A stretch of DNA of 37,872 bases from Termitomyces sp. T153 (GCA_018296165.2 JACKQL020000230.1:1-37872); one strand, 5' to 3'. Shown: positions 1 through 10,307, numbered from the stretch's first letter. A program made the numbers and translations. Notes: a model not told the origin generated them from the letters alone.

Positions 1-272
1 GCTTTTGCATTGTGGACAGCCCAACTGTCTGCATGATGGCTGATCCCAGCAGCATCAGCAAATGGTGATGTTGTGGTGATGGAAGTAGCATTGGTTGGCA
101 TGATAGAAGGTGCAGCAGGAGACATTATTGCAATTTGAGTGGGGGGAAGCATTTGGATGATATCCCATACCTTCTCTTGACAAAGCTTTGTGGTGATGTG
201 GATTTTCCAGTTCTGGAAGTTCTCCAGATGTGTCAGGGTTGGGCAAGCAGTCATTGTTTCTGAGTTTGACAT
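1..272 (-). CDS. Ty1/copia gag, N-terminal part, runs off the left edge
   Basis: Reading on the minus strand, an ATG at 272-270 opens a frame of 90 codons that reaches the window edge without a stop. It begins MSNSETMTACPTLTHLEN and continues with a Trp-Lys pair and a VWDII motif. This is the usual opening of copia Gag (leucine/Glu-Asn, then W-K, then a hydrophobic VWxxI block), the structural protein that packages the element RNA. A copia-type primer site and an LTR lie directly upstream at the expected distance, which supports the start choice. There is no CpG in the stretch, as in the other repeats here. Known from family: the gag layout. Inferred: that the rest of a copia polyprotein lies to the left of the window. 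Confidence 0.7.
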   Translation of the reverse strand, partial: MSNSETMTACPTLTHLENFQNWKIHITTKLCQEKVWDIIQMLPPTQIAIMSPAAPSIMPTNATSITTTSPFADAAGISHHADSWAVHNAK

Positions 273-400
273 GATGTGTCAGGCAATGTCAAAGTTAGTG
301 ATGCTTGTGTGGAGATTGAGGTTTGATCTGGATGGAAAATTGTAGGGTGGGATGTGTCTGTCCCTGTGAGTTCATGTATTTCCTTACTTGGTGTTAGACA

Positions 401-415
401 ATGGGGCCCATAACC
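401..415 (-). promoter_or_regulatory. Copia-type primer binding site (half initiator tRNA-Met)
   Basis: On the minus strand the sequence GGTTATGGGCCCC lies between the LTR and the gag start. It matches the primer site of Drosophila copia, which pairs with the anticodon-loop half of initiator tRNA-Met rather than with a tRNA 3' end. It is the start point of minus-strand DNA synthesis. Confidence 0.7.
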
Positions 416-452
416 TTTCAGAGTTAAAGTTTGAGTAAGGTAGTGATTTGAT

Positions 453-535
453 CTAGACCCAAGAGGGAGAACTCAGCATGGTAGTCACAGAGTAAACAAA
501 CTTTATATTAAATACCTAGACCCAAGAGGGAGAAC
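453..535. repeat. Two 21-bp direct repeats inside the copia LTR
   Basis: The 21-bp block starting ctagacccaagaggg occurs at 453-473 and again at 515-535, without mismatch. In the element's orientation the copies flank the TATA-like motif, so they may be promoter elements or a local duplication. Confidence 0.8.
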
Positions 536-637
536 TAGATACATTGGTAAGTTACAAATACAGTAAACAAAATTATAATGTACACACCTCAGCACAGTAC
601 CTGCAGAGTAAATGAACTGAGGTGTGATCTAATTGTG

Positions 638-652
638 AAAAACTTATTTCAA
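638..652. repeat. Target-site duplication, left copy (LINE insertion)
   Basis: AAAAACTTATTTCAA occurs here and again at 3339-3353, on either side of the LINE and its poly(A) run. A 15-bp duplication is typical of target-primed reverse transcription. The leading A residues of the right copy merge with the tail, so the true length is 10-15 bp. Confidence 0.8.
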
Positions 653-3343
653 ATCTGTCTCAGGAGGATGACTTAAAAGACCTCCAACTTCTCCTGAATG
701 ATTGGTGTGCTGCCTCAGGCAGAAAGTTTACCATGCCAAAGACCAAAAATGTCCTTGTAGGAGACAAGAATTCAGGGACAGACTAAATGCAACAAGGAAA
801 ATGGCAGACCTAGCAACACCAATCCCAAACAATATAGAAATCCCAGACAGGGAAGCAATGTGACTATTAAGAGCTTTCATCAGGAACCAAATCACAAACC
901 TAAGCATATGGGCCCCCACAATAGAACAAATAGCAAGCAACCTCAAGAGGTGGAGCAAAGGACACCCCACCATAGATGGCAGATGCCTGATCATAGGAAT
1001 GGTGGTGGGTGGATGCACCAAGTACCACACATGCATCCAAGGCATGCTGCTGGAAGTTGAGAGGAGGCTAACAAAGATGATAAGGGACTTCATATGGGGA
1101 AAGGAAGCAAAGCCTACTGTAGGATTGGAAACTTTATACAGACCAATAGAGCAGGGCAGAAAAAAGCTGCTAGACCTTGGGTCAAGAAATGAGGCAATAG
1201 AGCTCATGAAAGCAAAACAGTATCTGATCCTCAACAAAACAAGGCTGACATTGGCAACAATTGCAGATGCACTGATAGGAATAAATATAAGTGAAAGGCA
1301 AGGGTCCATGGACATGAACAACTACAAGACCTGAAGGTAGGCACACAGGAACAGAATGAAAGCATCCCACCCTCCATGAAGAGAATGATAAAGGTGATGA
1401 AAAAGCACAAGGTTACACTGACACACTGCAGACTAACTCCAAAACCAAAGCTGAGGATGCCCATATGGCATCACACCAGCCTAGTAGGAGTCAAATACCC
1501 AGGTTACAACTCAGTCCCAGCTAAATGCATGAGGAATAAGCATGGAATCAGGACCATGGAGGACCTCCTACAACTAGTAAAACACATGAATGTGAGTATA
1601 AATCCAAACCACAACCCAAGAAAAAACTGCAAGTGCAATGAGTGCAAAGAGATGAGAGACAAAGGATGCAGAAACCCACAAAGGTGCAGTGCATATGCAA
1701 GGAAGCTCCTGGCAAGAATGGACCACTGCTGGAACCCCTTGAACCTGGGAAGAGAAGAAGAAAGGGGAATAAGCAAGGGAATAAAGACCCTAACAAACAG
1801 CAAACAGACTGATCTTTGAAAAGAGAATAGATGTAGAAACAGACCTGAGTGATGGTTTCCGAGTCTTTGCAGACATAAATCCACAAGTCCTGAGTAACAG
1901 ACACCAACCAAACCTGGAAAATGGAGAAAGTGAAGAAGCAGGCCCCACACACTGGATACAAGCCTACACAGACAGCGCATATGCAAAAAATGGCTTGGAG
2001 GAAGCTGTAGCAGAGGTGGGTGTCTGGTTTGGAGACCAGAGCCCCCATTATATGGCAGTGGGAGTACCAAAACACCTGAAGCAAACAAACAATGCAGGGG
2101 AGGCCCTAGCCATCCTATTAGCCATACAGACTGCCAATCCCCAAGACCACCTAGAAATACTCAGTGACTCAAAAATAACAATAGATGGATTGACAACTCA
2201 CCTGAGAAAAAAGGAAGACAAGAGATAGATAGGAGCTGAAAACTAGGAAATCTTCAAAGCAATAACAGCCCAGATGAAAGCAAGAAAAGGCCTGACCATC
2301 CTGACAAAGGTCAAAGGCCACAGTGGAGTAGAATAAAATGAACAGGCAGATGAGCTGGCAAAGGAAGGGACCCAAAAGGAATCTTTGAATGAAATAGACC
2401 TGACCCCAATAGAAGGCTTCCATCACACCAGAGCCAAACTAAGCAAAGCAACACAAGCCCTACTATATAGGGGCATACTAGAAAAAAAAACCATGCCCAG
2501 TAAGAAGAGGAACAACCATAAACCTTGACAAAGCAATATGGGTGCTGAAAGAAGCAAATGGGGACCTGCCTTTGGACGGGTGCATCTGGAAATCCATGAA
2601 AGACAGTACTATAACTAAGGAATCTAGGGCCTTCCTATAGAAGGCCACACACAATGCATATAAAATTGGTGACTACTGGGAAAAGATCCCTGGGTATGGA
2701 CACAGAGGTTGGTGCCCGAACTGTAACACAACCGAATCCATGGAACACATACTAACAGAGTGCAAGGCATCAGGCCAGAGGCAAATATGGCACCTTGCAA
2801 AACTACTGTGCAAAAAGAGAGGCCTCAAATGGAATACCCTCAACATAGGACTCATCCTGGGCTGCAACCTAATCGAAGCAAAACACACCAATGGCACCCC
2901 GACACATATGGGTAGCCGCTTCCTAAGAATAATAATCTCAGAATCTACCTGCCTAATTTGGAAAATAAGGTGCGAGTGGAAAATAAGGGATGAAGCAGAC
3001 CCCGAGCAAGCACCAAAGGAAAGTGCAGTCAGAACCCGATGGACAAACATGGTCGCAAGGAGGGTGAAACTGGATGCCTGTCCTCGGATGAGAGAAGGTC
3101 CGGCAAGAAGGCCCAGGATGAAAGAAAGGTAGCAGACACCTGGCTAAACATCTTGCCAGAAAACGTAAGACCATGTCTCGCATGGAAGTCAACAAGTAGG
3201 GTTTTACCCGAGCCCCACACGCAGTGCATAAGGGGCATTTCCCTATGGTGGGTCGACGATAGAAAACACAAAAAATACAAAAACAAGACAACACAACACG
3301 AATTTCCTTTTTTTCTAAACCACCAAAAAAAAAAAAAAAAAAA
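653..3343 (+). mobile_element. 5'-truncated LINE (non-LTR retrotransposon) with poly(A) tail
   Basis: The insertion is bounded by a 15-bp target duplication and ends in a run of about 19 A (3325-3343). It begins inside the reverse transcriptase thumb region, so the endonuclease and RT fingers/palm are absent, the usual result of incomplete reverse transcription. The remaining order is RT thumb, a cysteine-rich linker, RNase H, then a C-terminal Zn-binding segment. The first 1.9 kb is nearly CpG-free and full of stops; the last 0.7 kb has more CpG and longer open stretches. Confidence 0.85.
662..3132 (+). pseudogene. LINE ORF2 remnant: RT thumb, RNase H, C-terminal Zn-binding region
   Basis: Pieces can be followed through several frames. 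The RT thumb (about 662-1334) contains IRDFIWGKEAKPTVGLETLY and RNEAIELMKAKQYL, motifs of fungal LINE polymerases. A linker at 1376-1819 contains MPIWHHT and Cys-rich CKCNECKEM. RNase H (about 1954-2372) shows the acidic residues in AYTDSAYA, AGEALAI and SDSK and a late GHSGVE...NEQADELA block. The C-terminal part (2700-3132) has CPNC...HILTEC, a CCHC-like Zn motif. Several stop codons (for example in GHSGVE*NEQ) and frame changes make it non-functional. Family roles: copying element RNA into DNA and degrading the RNA strand. Confidence 0.8.
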
Positions 3344-3353
3344 CTTATTTCAA
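3339..3353. repeat. Target-site duplication, right copy (LINE insertion)
   Basis: AAAAACTTATTTCAA follows the LINE poly(A) tail and matches 638-652. Sequence beyond 3353 is CpG-normal and unlike the repeats, so this is also the right border of the left repeat block. Confidence 0.8.
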
Positions 3354-4909
3354 GGGACTGGTAAGCGAACACACGTGACATGGTATTGAAGGCGCGTCGA
3401 GCACCCGCGAATTCTACCCTTTGACAATATTTTCGTTGCCTTCTTTGAGACTCCATCCATTTATTTATCGCCCAGGCGCATCGGCTTCTTGTTTAATGTA
3501 TACTGTCTTTTCCGCAATCGCAACCCGTGGAAGGTCTTATCCAGGGCAAATTTCCTACATGCCAGCGATCATTGTGTCATAGTATCATTTTCTTTGAACC
3601 TCTGGACATATCGAATCACCCTTTAACTACTCCTCTTTCCTTTCGCATTGATCGAGCTCTGCTAAACCCCAACTCAGAGGCCTTTCACTCATTTATCATG
3701 CGCTGCAGAATATGCAGACAGACGCCTCTGTTGAGCTTCACTTCACGTCTGTTTCAAACAATCATATGACAAGGTTCTTAGACACCACCACTCTTTCGTC
3801 ATCCGATCTCTAGTATTGGTGAGTCTTTCTTCTAACGCGAGCGGTAAACTCCATCATCATGTTCATATGTGCACCACTCCGATATCACGAAGAGTATCAA
3901 AAGTTTATCTCTTTTGACATCGCCCTATCTTTGATATCCCTTGCCGTATCTACTCTTCGAACATCGGCAGAAGCTCGCTCTTCTTGTGGACCGTTATCAT
4001 TACTTACAGAAATCGATAATGGTCAGGTTGCCATCCGCTCCGTCCCACGGCGCTTGGACTTTTATAAATGTCTGGCACAAGGTGGATCCGAAGAAAAGTT
4101 GGATATGGAACTCGCCAGGTGGCTTGTCGGTTTGAATGCTATTGTCAATCGCATTAGGGGGTTTCTTGCAGACGGCGGATATGGACGAGTCTAGTCCGCC
4201 ATACCTTGTCCTGTTTTATGGTTGTAGACGTGCGAGACGACTCAATATGGAAGCCGATTTCCTCTCGTTCTGATGTCGTTACATCTTGACAGGTCCTATA
4301 ACGCAAGGTGTACAATTTATATGGGAGCATAAAGTTCTTTCGTGATAACTATTTTTCAGGTCTTTACCAGTTTACACTGAATAAGGACGTGTATTGAGCG
4401 CCCAATATTCTGACAAGATTGAGTCGTCGATTTGTTTCCTCTTCATACAACCTTAATGACGACTCGACCTTTAAGGGTTCTATCTCTCTCCAACTTTCCT
4501 TGTTGCTTACTACTCATAATCAGGATCCCGTGAGACCAGCGTTTGAAAAAAAAATCCTCGAGGCATTCCTTTTCCCTTTTCTCGACGAAGCATTTGAAAG
4601 TTTTCTCCTCAGATCATCACCGTTTCTTGTATGTCGAAGATACTTCCGCATCTGTAGATTTTCGCGACACTTGTACTTTCCTCCTTGACCAAAGACTTTT
4701 TCCCTTTCTTTCATGAATACTAGTACGTCATCTTACCACTACAGACACGGCAGTATGCATTGAAAATACAGAGTAAATGTTTGAATTCAGCAAAGCCAGA
4801 TGTTTCTCTAATATCCCACCAAATGATAACTCTACGTGACATCATCGGTGTATTGGTACGCTGATATAATATGTCTCAGACATACTTGCTACACGAGCTG
4901 TATCTTACA
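3354..4909. other. Host-like stretch without a confident gene
   Basis: CpG is normal here. The longest open stretch is 3859-4194 on the plus strand (111 codons from ATG, contains FISFDIALSLISLAV). An overlapping frame (about 3955-4260) contains LVDRYHYLQKS, GAWTFINVWHKVDPKKSW and, after an in-frame TGA, LLSIALGGFLQTADMDE. That second frame looks protein-like and could be joined by a 39-nt GT-AG intron, but I do not recognise a family. One of the two may be a small or decayed gene. Nothing else is convincing. Confidence 0.3.
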
Positions 4910-5575
4910 ATGTCCACAACATTGACTTTCTTCATTCTCCTTTCCCCAGTCTCCGTATGCACCGCGCAGGTTTACTATTAACCTTACCATAGTAAGGCGG
5001 GTAAAATTGCCGGAATTGTTATCGGTTAGTAGTCAAATTGTTTCATAAACCTCATATAAGGAGTCTGCGCTTTTGTTATCATTTTATTTGCATGGTTCTG
5101 CTGGGATCGACAGTTTGATTCTTGGTACCGGTCAAGTTACAGTGCATCTTCATCTAGTTTCTGTTCGTGCCGAAAACGCTCAAAACGCCGTCAGACAGCA
5201 CCACCATTATCTGTACACCAGATGCAGTTGCCACAACAAGAACAAATCCCAACATCGCGTCCAACTCAAGTTCAGCAACAACAGAATACTTTGTTTCCAG
5301 CGAACGAGCCCGCTCCTCCGCACAGTGCAGAAGGCTACGATACTGTACGTTACCCGTTATGCGAATTTGAGTTGTCATTCAATACCTTATCTAGACATTA
5401 CCCATCGCCTCAAGCTATCCTGTGAGTCAGTTCTCTCGAGTTTCTTCTGTCTTGTCTGAGATTATATGAACTAGCAACCCGACATTCCGCAGCTCGCTCA
5501 TACAAAGGTACAATCCATCTTTATCACGTCTGCTTTCGAGACTTTGTTTTTTTTTTGTTCAAGGACGAAAGGTAG
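4910..5575 (+). CDS. Putative small single-pass membrane protein, six exons, with an in-frame TAA
   Basis: Proposed exons: 4910-5024 (may hold one more short intron), 5061-5344, 5395-5421, 5475-5507 and 5564-5575. Introns of 36, 50, 53 and 56 nt have GT-AG ends and keep one frame to a TAG at 5573. The N-terminus MSTTLTFFILLSPVSVCTAQ looks like a signal peptide. A membrane segment IAGIVIGVCAFVIILFAWFC (around the first splice) is followed by a basic stop-transfer block CRKRSKRRQ and a Gln/Pro-rich cytoplasmic tail. This layout is common in basidiomycete short membrane proteins of unknown function. Oddity: TAA at 4979-4981 breaks the frame unless a 27-, 42- or 48-nt intron ending at 4996 removes it. 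The gene is therefore either intact with a very short intron or has a nonsense mutation. Confidence 0.5.
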
Positions 5576-6557
5576 TTGCAATTGTGATTTTGACAACTTT
5601 TAGAAACATTGAGTCGATGCATGAAAACTTTCTCCAAATGGACCTTTTCTCTTCGGGTCAAGGTCATGAACGTAGTAACACTCTCACGCTCAGCGTGAAT
5701 TGGCATGACACGTCCTTTTACATTGTCCCTTGTCTTGCATCTCCATCTTTTTCACGTATGATTACAATAAAAGGTCCTGAAGATACTAGCACTACTGGAC
5801 CATGTGTGTGCAACTTGACACGTACGATCATCACAACTTGCCAAAAATGATTTGCTCTGAAAGACACTCCACCTCAAGGAGTAACTTAATGCCAAAAGAT
5901 CAACGATCACCATTGGCCTCTGTTATATTTTTCTGCTCATTTTCCGTGCTACTCATGTTTGGTAACACTGTCTACAGATACGCACACAAACATTTACCCA
6001 TTAGCCTAGCTTGTGTAAGTTCCAGAGGCATGATTGTACTATTTTGGGAAAGAAAAGTTCTTGCTGAATAGCCCATGTAGGGTAACTCTGTATACTGTAA
6101 ACATGCTTCTTTAATGATCTTCTTTTCGGGCGGACAGTAAAGCCATGGCCTAAAATCATGACTTCCTTCCGCAAGCACCGACTGTCTCGTTTCTCTTGGC
6201 ATACCTAGACGAATGAAGTTGTGCATGGTTGTATCACCATTTGATTTGGCAAGTTCTTACCTGACACCTTCACAAATACCTCTCACGTTACATTGACATA
6301 GGGGTACTCCTAATGATACAAAATAGAAGGAGGTTGTGGGAATGAGCTTGTCATAAAATCTTGGCTGTTCTCTACGTGTTTTGATCACAAGGGTACATAA
6401 ACAAAAATTGCCTGATCTATATCAGCTTCTCTACAGGAAGCAAAGATGGGATATTTGCATGTTCACCTCACTTGGGTAATTGCAACCAATCTTGTGCAAG
6501 TATACCATTGCCTGATTCTTCTGTATCATGCAGATTTAGGGCTGAGTATTTTTCTCT
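5576..6557. other. No confident gene
   Basis: The longest open stretch is 5584-5850 on the plus strand (88 codons, contains TSFYIVPCLASPSFSRM). It has no recognisable motif. A second short stretch at 5802-6071 overlaps it. Near 6530 an intron-like 3' end (atcatgcag) may belong to the decayed gene that follows. Confidence 0.25.
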
Positions 6558-7725
6558 GTTATTTTTTCCAATGACTGGAACATTCCGGTTGCTGTGCTTC
6601 TCGAAGAAGTTGCTACACCTACATCCCATGTTATGTATCAATGAGTTAAAACATCAGGAAAAGTTGATTGAACTCAAGCTGAAGCTGGAGAGTATTTAGA
6701 AGCTTCCGGCAAACTCAGATGATGTGCAAGTGTTCTCAGAAGTATTCTTGACCTAAATTCCGTCATGGAAGGTGTTCTTATGTCATCTTTGAAATGCTTC
6801 ACAGCATATGCGGGTGATGATCCAGACATCATTGATCTAGAATGATGAGAGGGTTATTGACGTTGACTGATAATTCTTTGTTCCAACAGTGAGGAAAATG
6901 ACAAAGAATTTGACTGAATGGAATGTCGTCAGGTCATTGATGGACGACCAGGCATAGAAGATTCATGGTACATTTTACCTGGCGCAGAGATGCAAAAATC
7001 CATTGCCGGACGAGAAAACATTTGAGGGCCAAAGTACTACCTGCCTCTAAAAGATGATGCAGATCAGTATAAAAAGAGGCAAATATACACGCTTTTCCAC
7101 CTTGATTTTCACAATACAAAACGAGGTGTCTAGCTCGAAAAAAAGAATACTTATTGAGACTAAGGTCAATTATGACACACAGAACACAAACAGGGTGGAC
7201 AGCGATGACTTGATACTCATATACCTACCAGATGAGCTTCCCGTACGCAATCCGGCAGTAAGCCGCCGACCTTTGTGAATGGATTGTGGCATTTGTTTAA
7301 CACTGGAACCCGGAGAGCCCCATATGGACAGACGCACCCAGCTGATTGTGCCTTGGCAGGATGCATGTGACTCTGTTCTCGGTGACCACTCAATTTGGTT
7401 GTTATGTCTTGATGAGGACGGCAAACGACAGATGGGTCTGTGTCATTGGACAGGCAATCTGAAGTCGGCTGTCCTATCAGAGGTACTGACACAAGTTGTT
7501 TGTCGGGTAAGCCTCGACTCGACCCATCATGATAGGTTGAGAGAATGAACCATAATCAAGGAGGGGGTCATCGTTTGTTCTGATTTTGGGCCTGATGAAT
7601 TGTTGTTTCGCGATAAGGTGAGAGAGGCAAAGCAAGTGTATTGGATTGGAAGCACATGTTTAAGGTTATCATATCTATCTCCTTCCAGGCCTGAGACATA
7701 TGTTTTGAAGTTGAATAATCTCTGA
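6558..7725 (+). pseudogene. Decayed host-like gene with almost only TGA stops
   Basis: One frame from 6558 to 7131 is protein-like, with blocks such as DWNIPVAVLLEEVATPTSHV, SVLRSILDLNSVMEGVLM, AYAGDDPDIIDLE, GIEDSWYILPGAEMQKSIAG and KYYLPLKDDADQYKKRQIYT. It is broken nine times by TGA (for example 6642, 6669, 6720, 6843, 6846) and by no TAA or TAG until TAG at 7132. The reading then shifts by one frame (7135-7725: VDSDDLILIYLPDELPVRNP, DEDGKRQMGLCHWTGNLKSA, SDFGPDELLFRDKVREAKQV) with TGA at 7276, 7546 and 7723. I do not recognise the family. CGA-to-TGA change at CpG is the simplest cause. A 37-nt intron ending ccaacag near 6890 may be present. Confidence 0.5.
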
Positions 7726-8754
7726 GAAGTCAATCTCATGAGGAACACCGGTAGTATTGTATATCATGTCTTATCAACATTTCCGAGAGAAAGTATTTTC
7801 TTTCCTCGGAGAATAAGATCCGGGTGGATATATATAATGCGGTGTTTGGTTTTCGTAATTAAAAGCCAAAGACAGAAATAGCGACCACCGAGCCCTGACA
7901 TAGAATATGTACAAGAAACATATGTAATGATGGGGACAATGGTCGGAGATTAATTGAAAGCGGAGCTCTGCGAAGCCAACCGCTCGACTTGCATGGTCAA
8001 ACCGTAAAAATAACTTCAAATAAATGAACAGAAGTCCATCACTTTGCGATGACCGCGTGATCAAAGTCATGATATACACGTGACCAAGCCCTACACTAGC
8101 TCGTAGTCAGTACCAACAGTCTCTATCTTTGCCCATTTTGTTCTTAGGTATGCTAAATCGTCGTTTATTCTTTACTTATCGAAATACATATCGTTCTTAG
8201 TGCAAAAGACGCGTCGCGTTGCGAACCACTAGGCAAAGCCTTACAATCAATGCCACAATCTGACAAAGCATGTGAGAAAAGCGGCCGGCAAACAGTTATG
8301 AGGTAATTTCGAGCTATTTTTTCGCTCAGGCTCTGGAAGGTATTCACGGGGATATATGAAAACTCCCACCACGCCGCGCTCGCTCACGACTGTGGAACTT
8401 TTATAAGATCACCTACCATGGATACCCACGTCACCATCATAAACGTATATCAAGAAGATGCCCTTCCAAGAAAAAAAACAAACAGAAAAAACAACCAATC
8501 AAACAATTCTTTTTTTTGTCTTTTAAACTGTTACAGTAACCACCCCTTAGGTAATTCATCTCGCAGCCTGGCAACAATAACAATCGATCATATACCATAC
8601 ATCTTGACAAAGACACTCCAATCCATCATTTGGGAGCCCTCCACCGACACGGACAACTAGCCATATGTGGGCATATGTGGGCACCCAAACAAAGGGAAGC
8701 GAGTAGTTCTCTTCTCTTTTCTTCTCTATCCCTTCTCCTCCTTGATCCATCACG
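7726..8754. other. No gene seen
   Basis: Several short open stretches on both strands (at most about 100 codons, 7774-8079 minus) lack protein-like composition or motifs. Homopolymer A/T runs occur near 8465-8520. The last 100 bases are CT-rich and may be the upstream region of the candidate gene at 8755. Confidence 0.3.
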
Positions 8755-9017
8755 ATGGTCGACTTGGACTCCAATACGGATGCGGATAAGAGTGGGTGGG
8801 TTGTCAAAGTTCGGGGCGGGATTCCCAATCCCTGTTTCGACATATTGTATGGATGTCACGGGTATGTATGTATGTATGTATGGATCTAATAATGCTCGTA
8901 ATACATGGCAGGGTGAGGGTGTGCCCCTTCGTTCTGCATGCCAATGCCACCTGGATGCACCCGCAGTGCCGGTGCGGCCGGCCTGTCCAGAGGTCACAAC
9001 CCTACTATGTTGGGTGA
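8755..9017 (+). CDS. Possible two-exon small protein (70 aa), unknown
   Basis: An ATG at 8755 opens MVDLDSNTDADKSGWVVKVR. A 50-nt interval, 8862-8911, has the ends gtatgt and ggcag and an internal ctaata/gtaata, i.e. a normal-size intron for this genome. Splicing joins the frame to VCPFVLHANATWMHPQCRCG and a TGA at 9015-9017. The C-terminal half has a Cys cluster (CRCGRP). The intron begins with a GTAT tandem run, so microsatellite sequence could mimic the donor. Without homology this remains a candidate only; overlapping open stretches on both strands (8626-9036 minus, 8630-9193 plus) compete with it. Confidence 0.35.
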
Positions 9018-9532
9018 TGTATGTTGGGTGTGACACGGAACATATCTCCTCACTATGTCAAAGATCATCGGGGGGAAGCCCTGTACAAACAGACCCAAGG
9101 TTGCAAACGCGGCGATTCCAGGCGAGACAAAAAAATCATCCTAACTGCGATATTCTTGGCAAAAGGGGAGGGGGAGGGTTTCACAACAAATGATACATAT
9201 GTACGACCGCAGTCAAGTTTTTCTGTGTCGTCTCTGTTTCATGTTTCATAATAACCCGTCCGCGCAGCTCGTATGGTATGTAAGTAAAAAAAAAATTACA
9301 TATTATGCATATGTTTTTAGTTCCGTCGGATCTCTCCTGTTTCTCGAATCGAAATCGAAATCGAAAATCGAAGGAGGGACCCTGTCAACCCCAACCCAAT
9401 CGGGTAAGAACCGGTTGTTCATCACCAGTTTCCAAAAATAAATAAGTAGCTTCAGTAGTACGAATTCTATGCCGTAATAAAAAGTCTTTGTGAGTATAGT
9501 ATTGTTACGACGGCGCTTACCTTCTACAAGGA
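9018..9532. other. No gene seen
   Basis: Contains an A-run near 9287, a short TCGAAA/TCGAAAA run near 9345-9370 and only short open stretches. It ends where the left inverted repeat begins. Confidence 0.3.
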
Positions 9533-9928
9533 AGGAAAGGCCGAAAATATGGAAAAAGAGTACTTACCCTAAATATACCCAATCATGCTGAAAACTGTAA
9601 GCATAATAAGAGCCGAAAACTGTAGGCCAAGGGAAGTACTTACCGTAGTTTGAATACCAGTAAAAACCCCAACGAAGAAAAGCCAGCAGCACGAGCGAGA
9701 AAGAAATCAATGAGGCCTCGACACGTCAATGATCGAAATTGATCATTACTGACAGCCCAGGCTCGCTTAATAGGTGGCAGTGCCAGCTCGGGCCTGTTAC
9801 TGCTTAACCGACGCCAAACTAGTCGCCCCCGCCCTTCCCGCTCGACAAACTCCCTAGGAGAGGGAGGTTAGTGAGGAAAAGAGGAGAAACGGGATTGAAA
9901 ACGGGTGAGGGAACGGGGGCCGCGTCGG
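9533..9928 (-). repeat. Inverted repeat, left copy (about 396 bp)
   Basis: Its reverse complement aligns along its length with 15058-15502, starting at CCGACGCGGCCCCC and ending at catatttt.cagcctttcctt. Shared landmarks include TAAGCAGTAACAGGCCCGAG, TAAGCGAGCCTGGGCTGTCA and TTAGGGTAAGTACTC. This copy keeps CpG at most sites where the right copy has TpG or CpA. In minus orientation it holds two GTAAGTACT donor-like sites and several ..ttacag acceptor-like sites, so it looks like spliced leader or promoter sequence. Its inner end abuts an ATPase gene fragment. Confidence 0.85.
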
Positions 9929-10307
9929 TCGGTTTCCTTACTTTTCCCAGGCCTCTTTCCACTGATAGCTTCAGCAATGCGGCCGATCTTATGCGATTGG
10001 GTATATCAAGTAAGCTTAAATGAGGGAGGATAAAAGTAAATATGCGCCTGTGTCTTCATACCAGTGCTGACAACAATACCGGTGCCACGCCCCTTCATGA
10101 CCATCGTCGAGGCATAACAAAGATTAAACCGGTCTCCTATTGGCATATCGAGATTATCCTTGTCCAACGTCTCCTCGATCTTAGTGACTGTACAGACCTT
10201 TCAGTTCAATATAGATAAAAAATGGAAGAGTAGTTTTTACCCGGTAAAGATTCGCCAGTTAATAACTGTTCAGAAACTTCAAGATTTGACACCGAAAACA
10301 GACGTAA
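9868..10307 (-). pseudogene. Fragment of an ENA-type (sodium/potassium efflux) P-type ATPase gene
   Basis: Three exons can be read on the minus strand: 10307-10241, 10187-10048 and 9987-9868. They give NLEVSEQLLTGESLP, then [20 protein letters not shown] and a [16 protein letters not shown] stretch, then IGRIAEAISGK. TGES is the actuator-domain motif of P-type ATPases, and the GDR.NL...S...VKGR.TGIV.ST...IG.IA run is characteristic of fungal ENA pumps, which export Na+ or K+ across the plasma membrane. Intron 1 is 53 nt (GT-AG); intron 2 (10047-9988, 60 nt) has a GC donor. The phosphorylation site, other catalytic domains and membrane helices are absent on both sides, and the last exon runs into the inverted repeat to a TAA at 9870-9868. 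It is a truncated remnant. Confidence 0.75.

Larger units (their letters stand above)
416..652 (-). mobile_element. 5' LTR of the copia element (outer edge uncertain)
   Basis: This stretch precedes the primer site in the element's own orientation, so it must hold the LTR. It contains a TATA-like TTTAATATAAAG (plus-strand 501-512) and an exact 21-bp direct repeat at 453-473 and 515-535. Neither LTR edge can be fixed because the other LTR is outside the window. The distal edge lies at or very near the LINE insertion at 638-652. No CpG dinucleotide is present. Confidence 0.5.

Noticed and set aside
6558..7725. Alternative genetic code with TGA as sense
   Set aside because: No other gene needs it, a TAG also occurs at 7132 and the frame shifts once. 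CpG decay of CGA explains the pattern more simply.
8626..9036. 136-codon minus-strand ORF
   Set aside because: Composition is not protein-like and it runs antisense through the microsatellite and the better-supported two-exon model.
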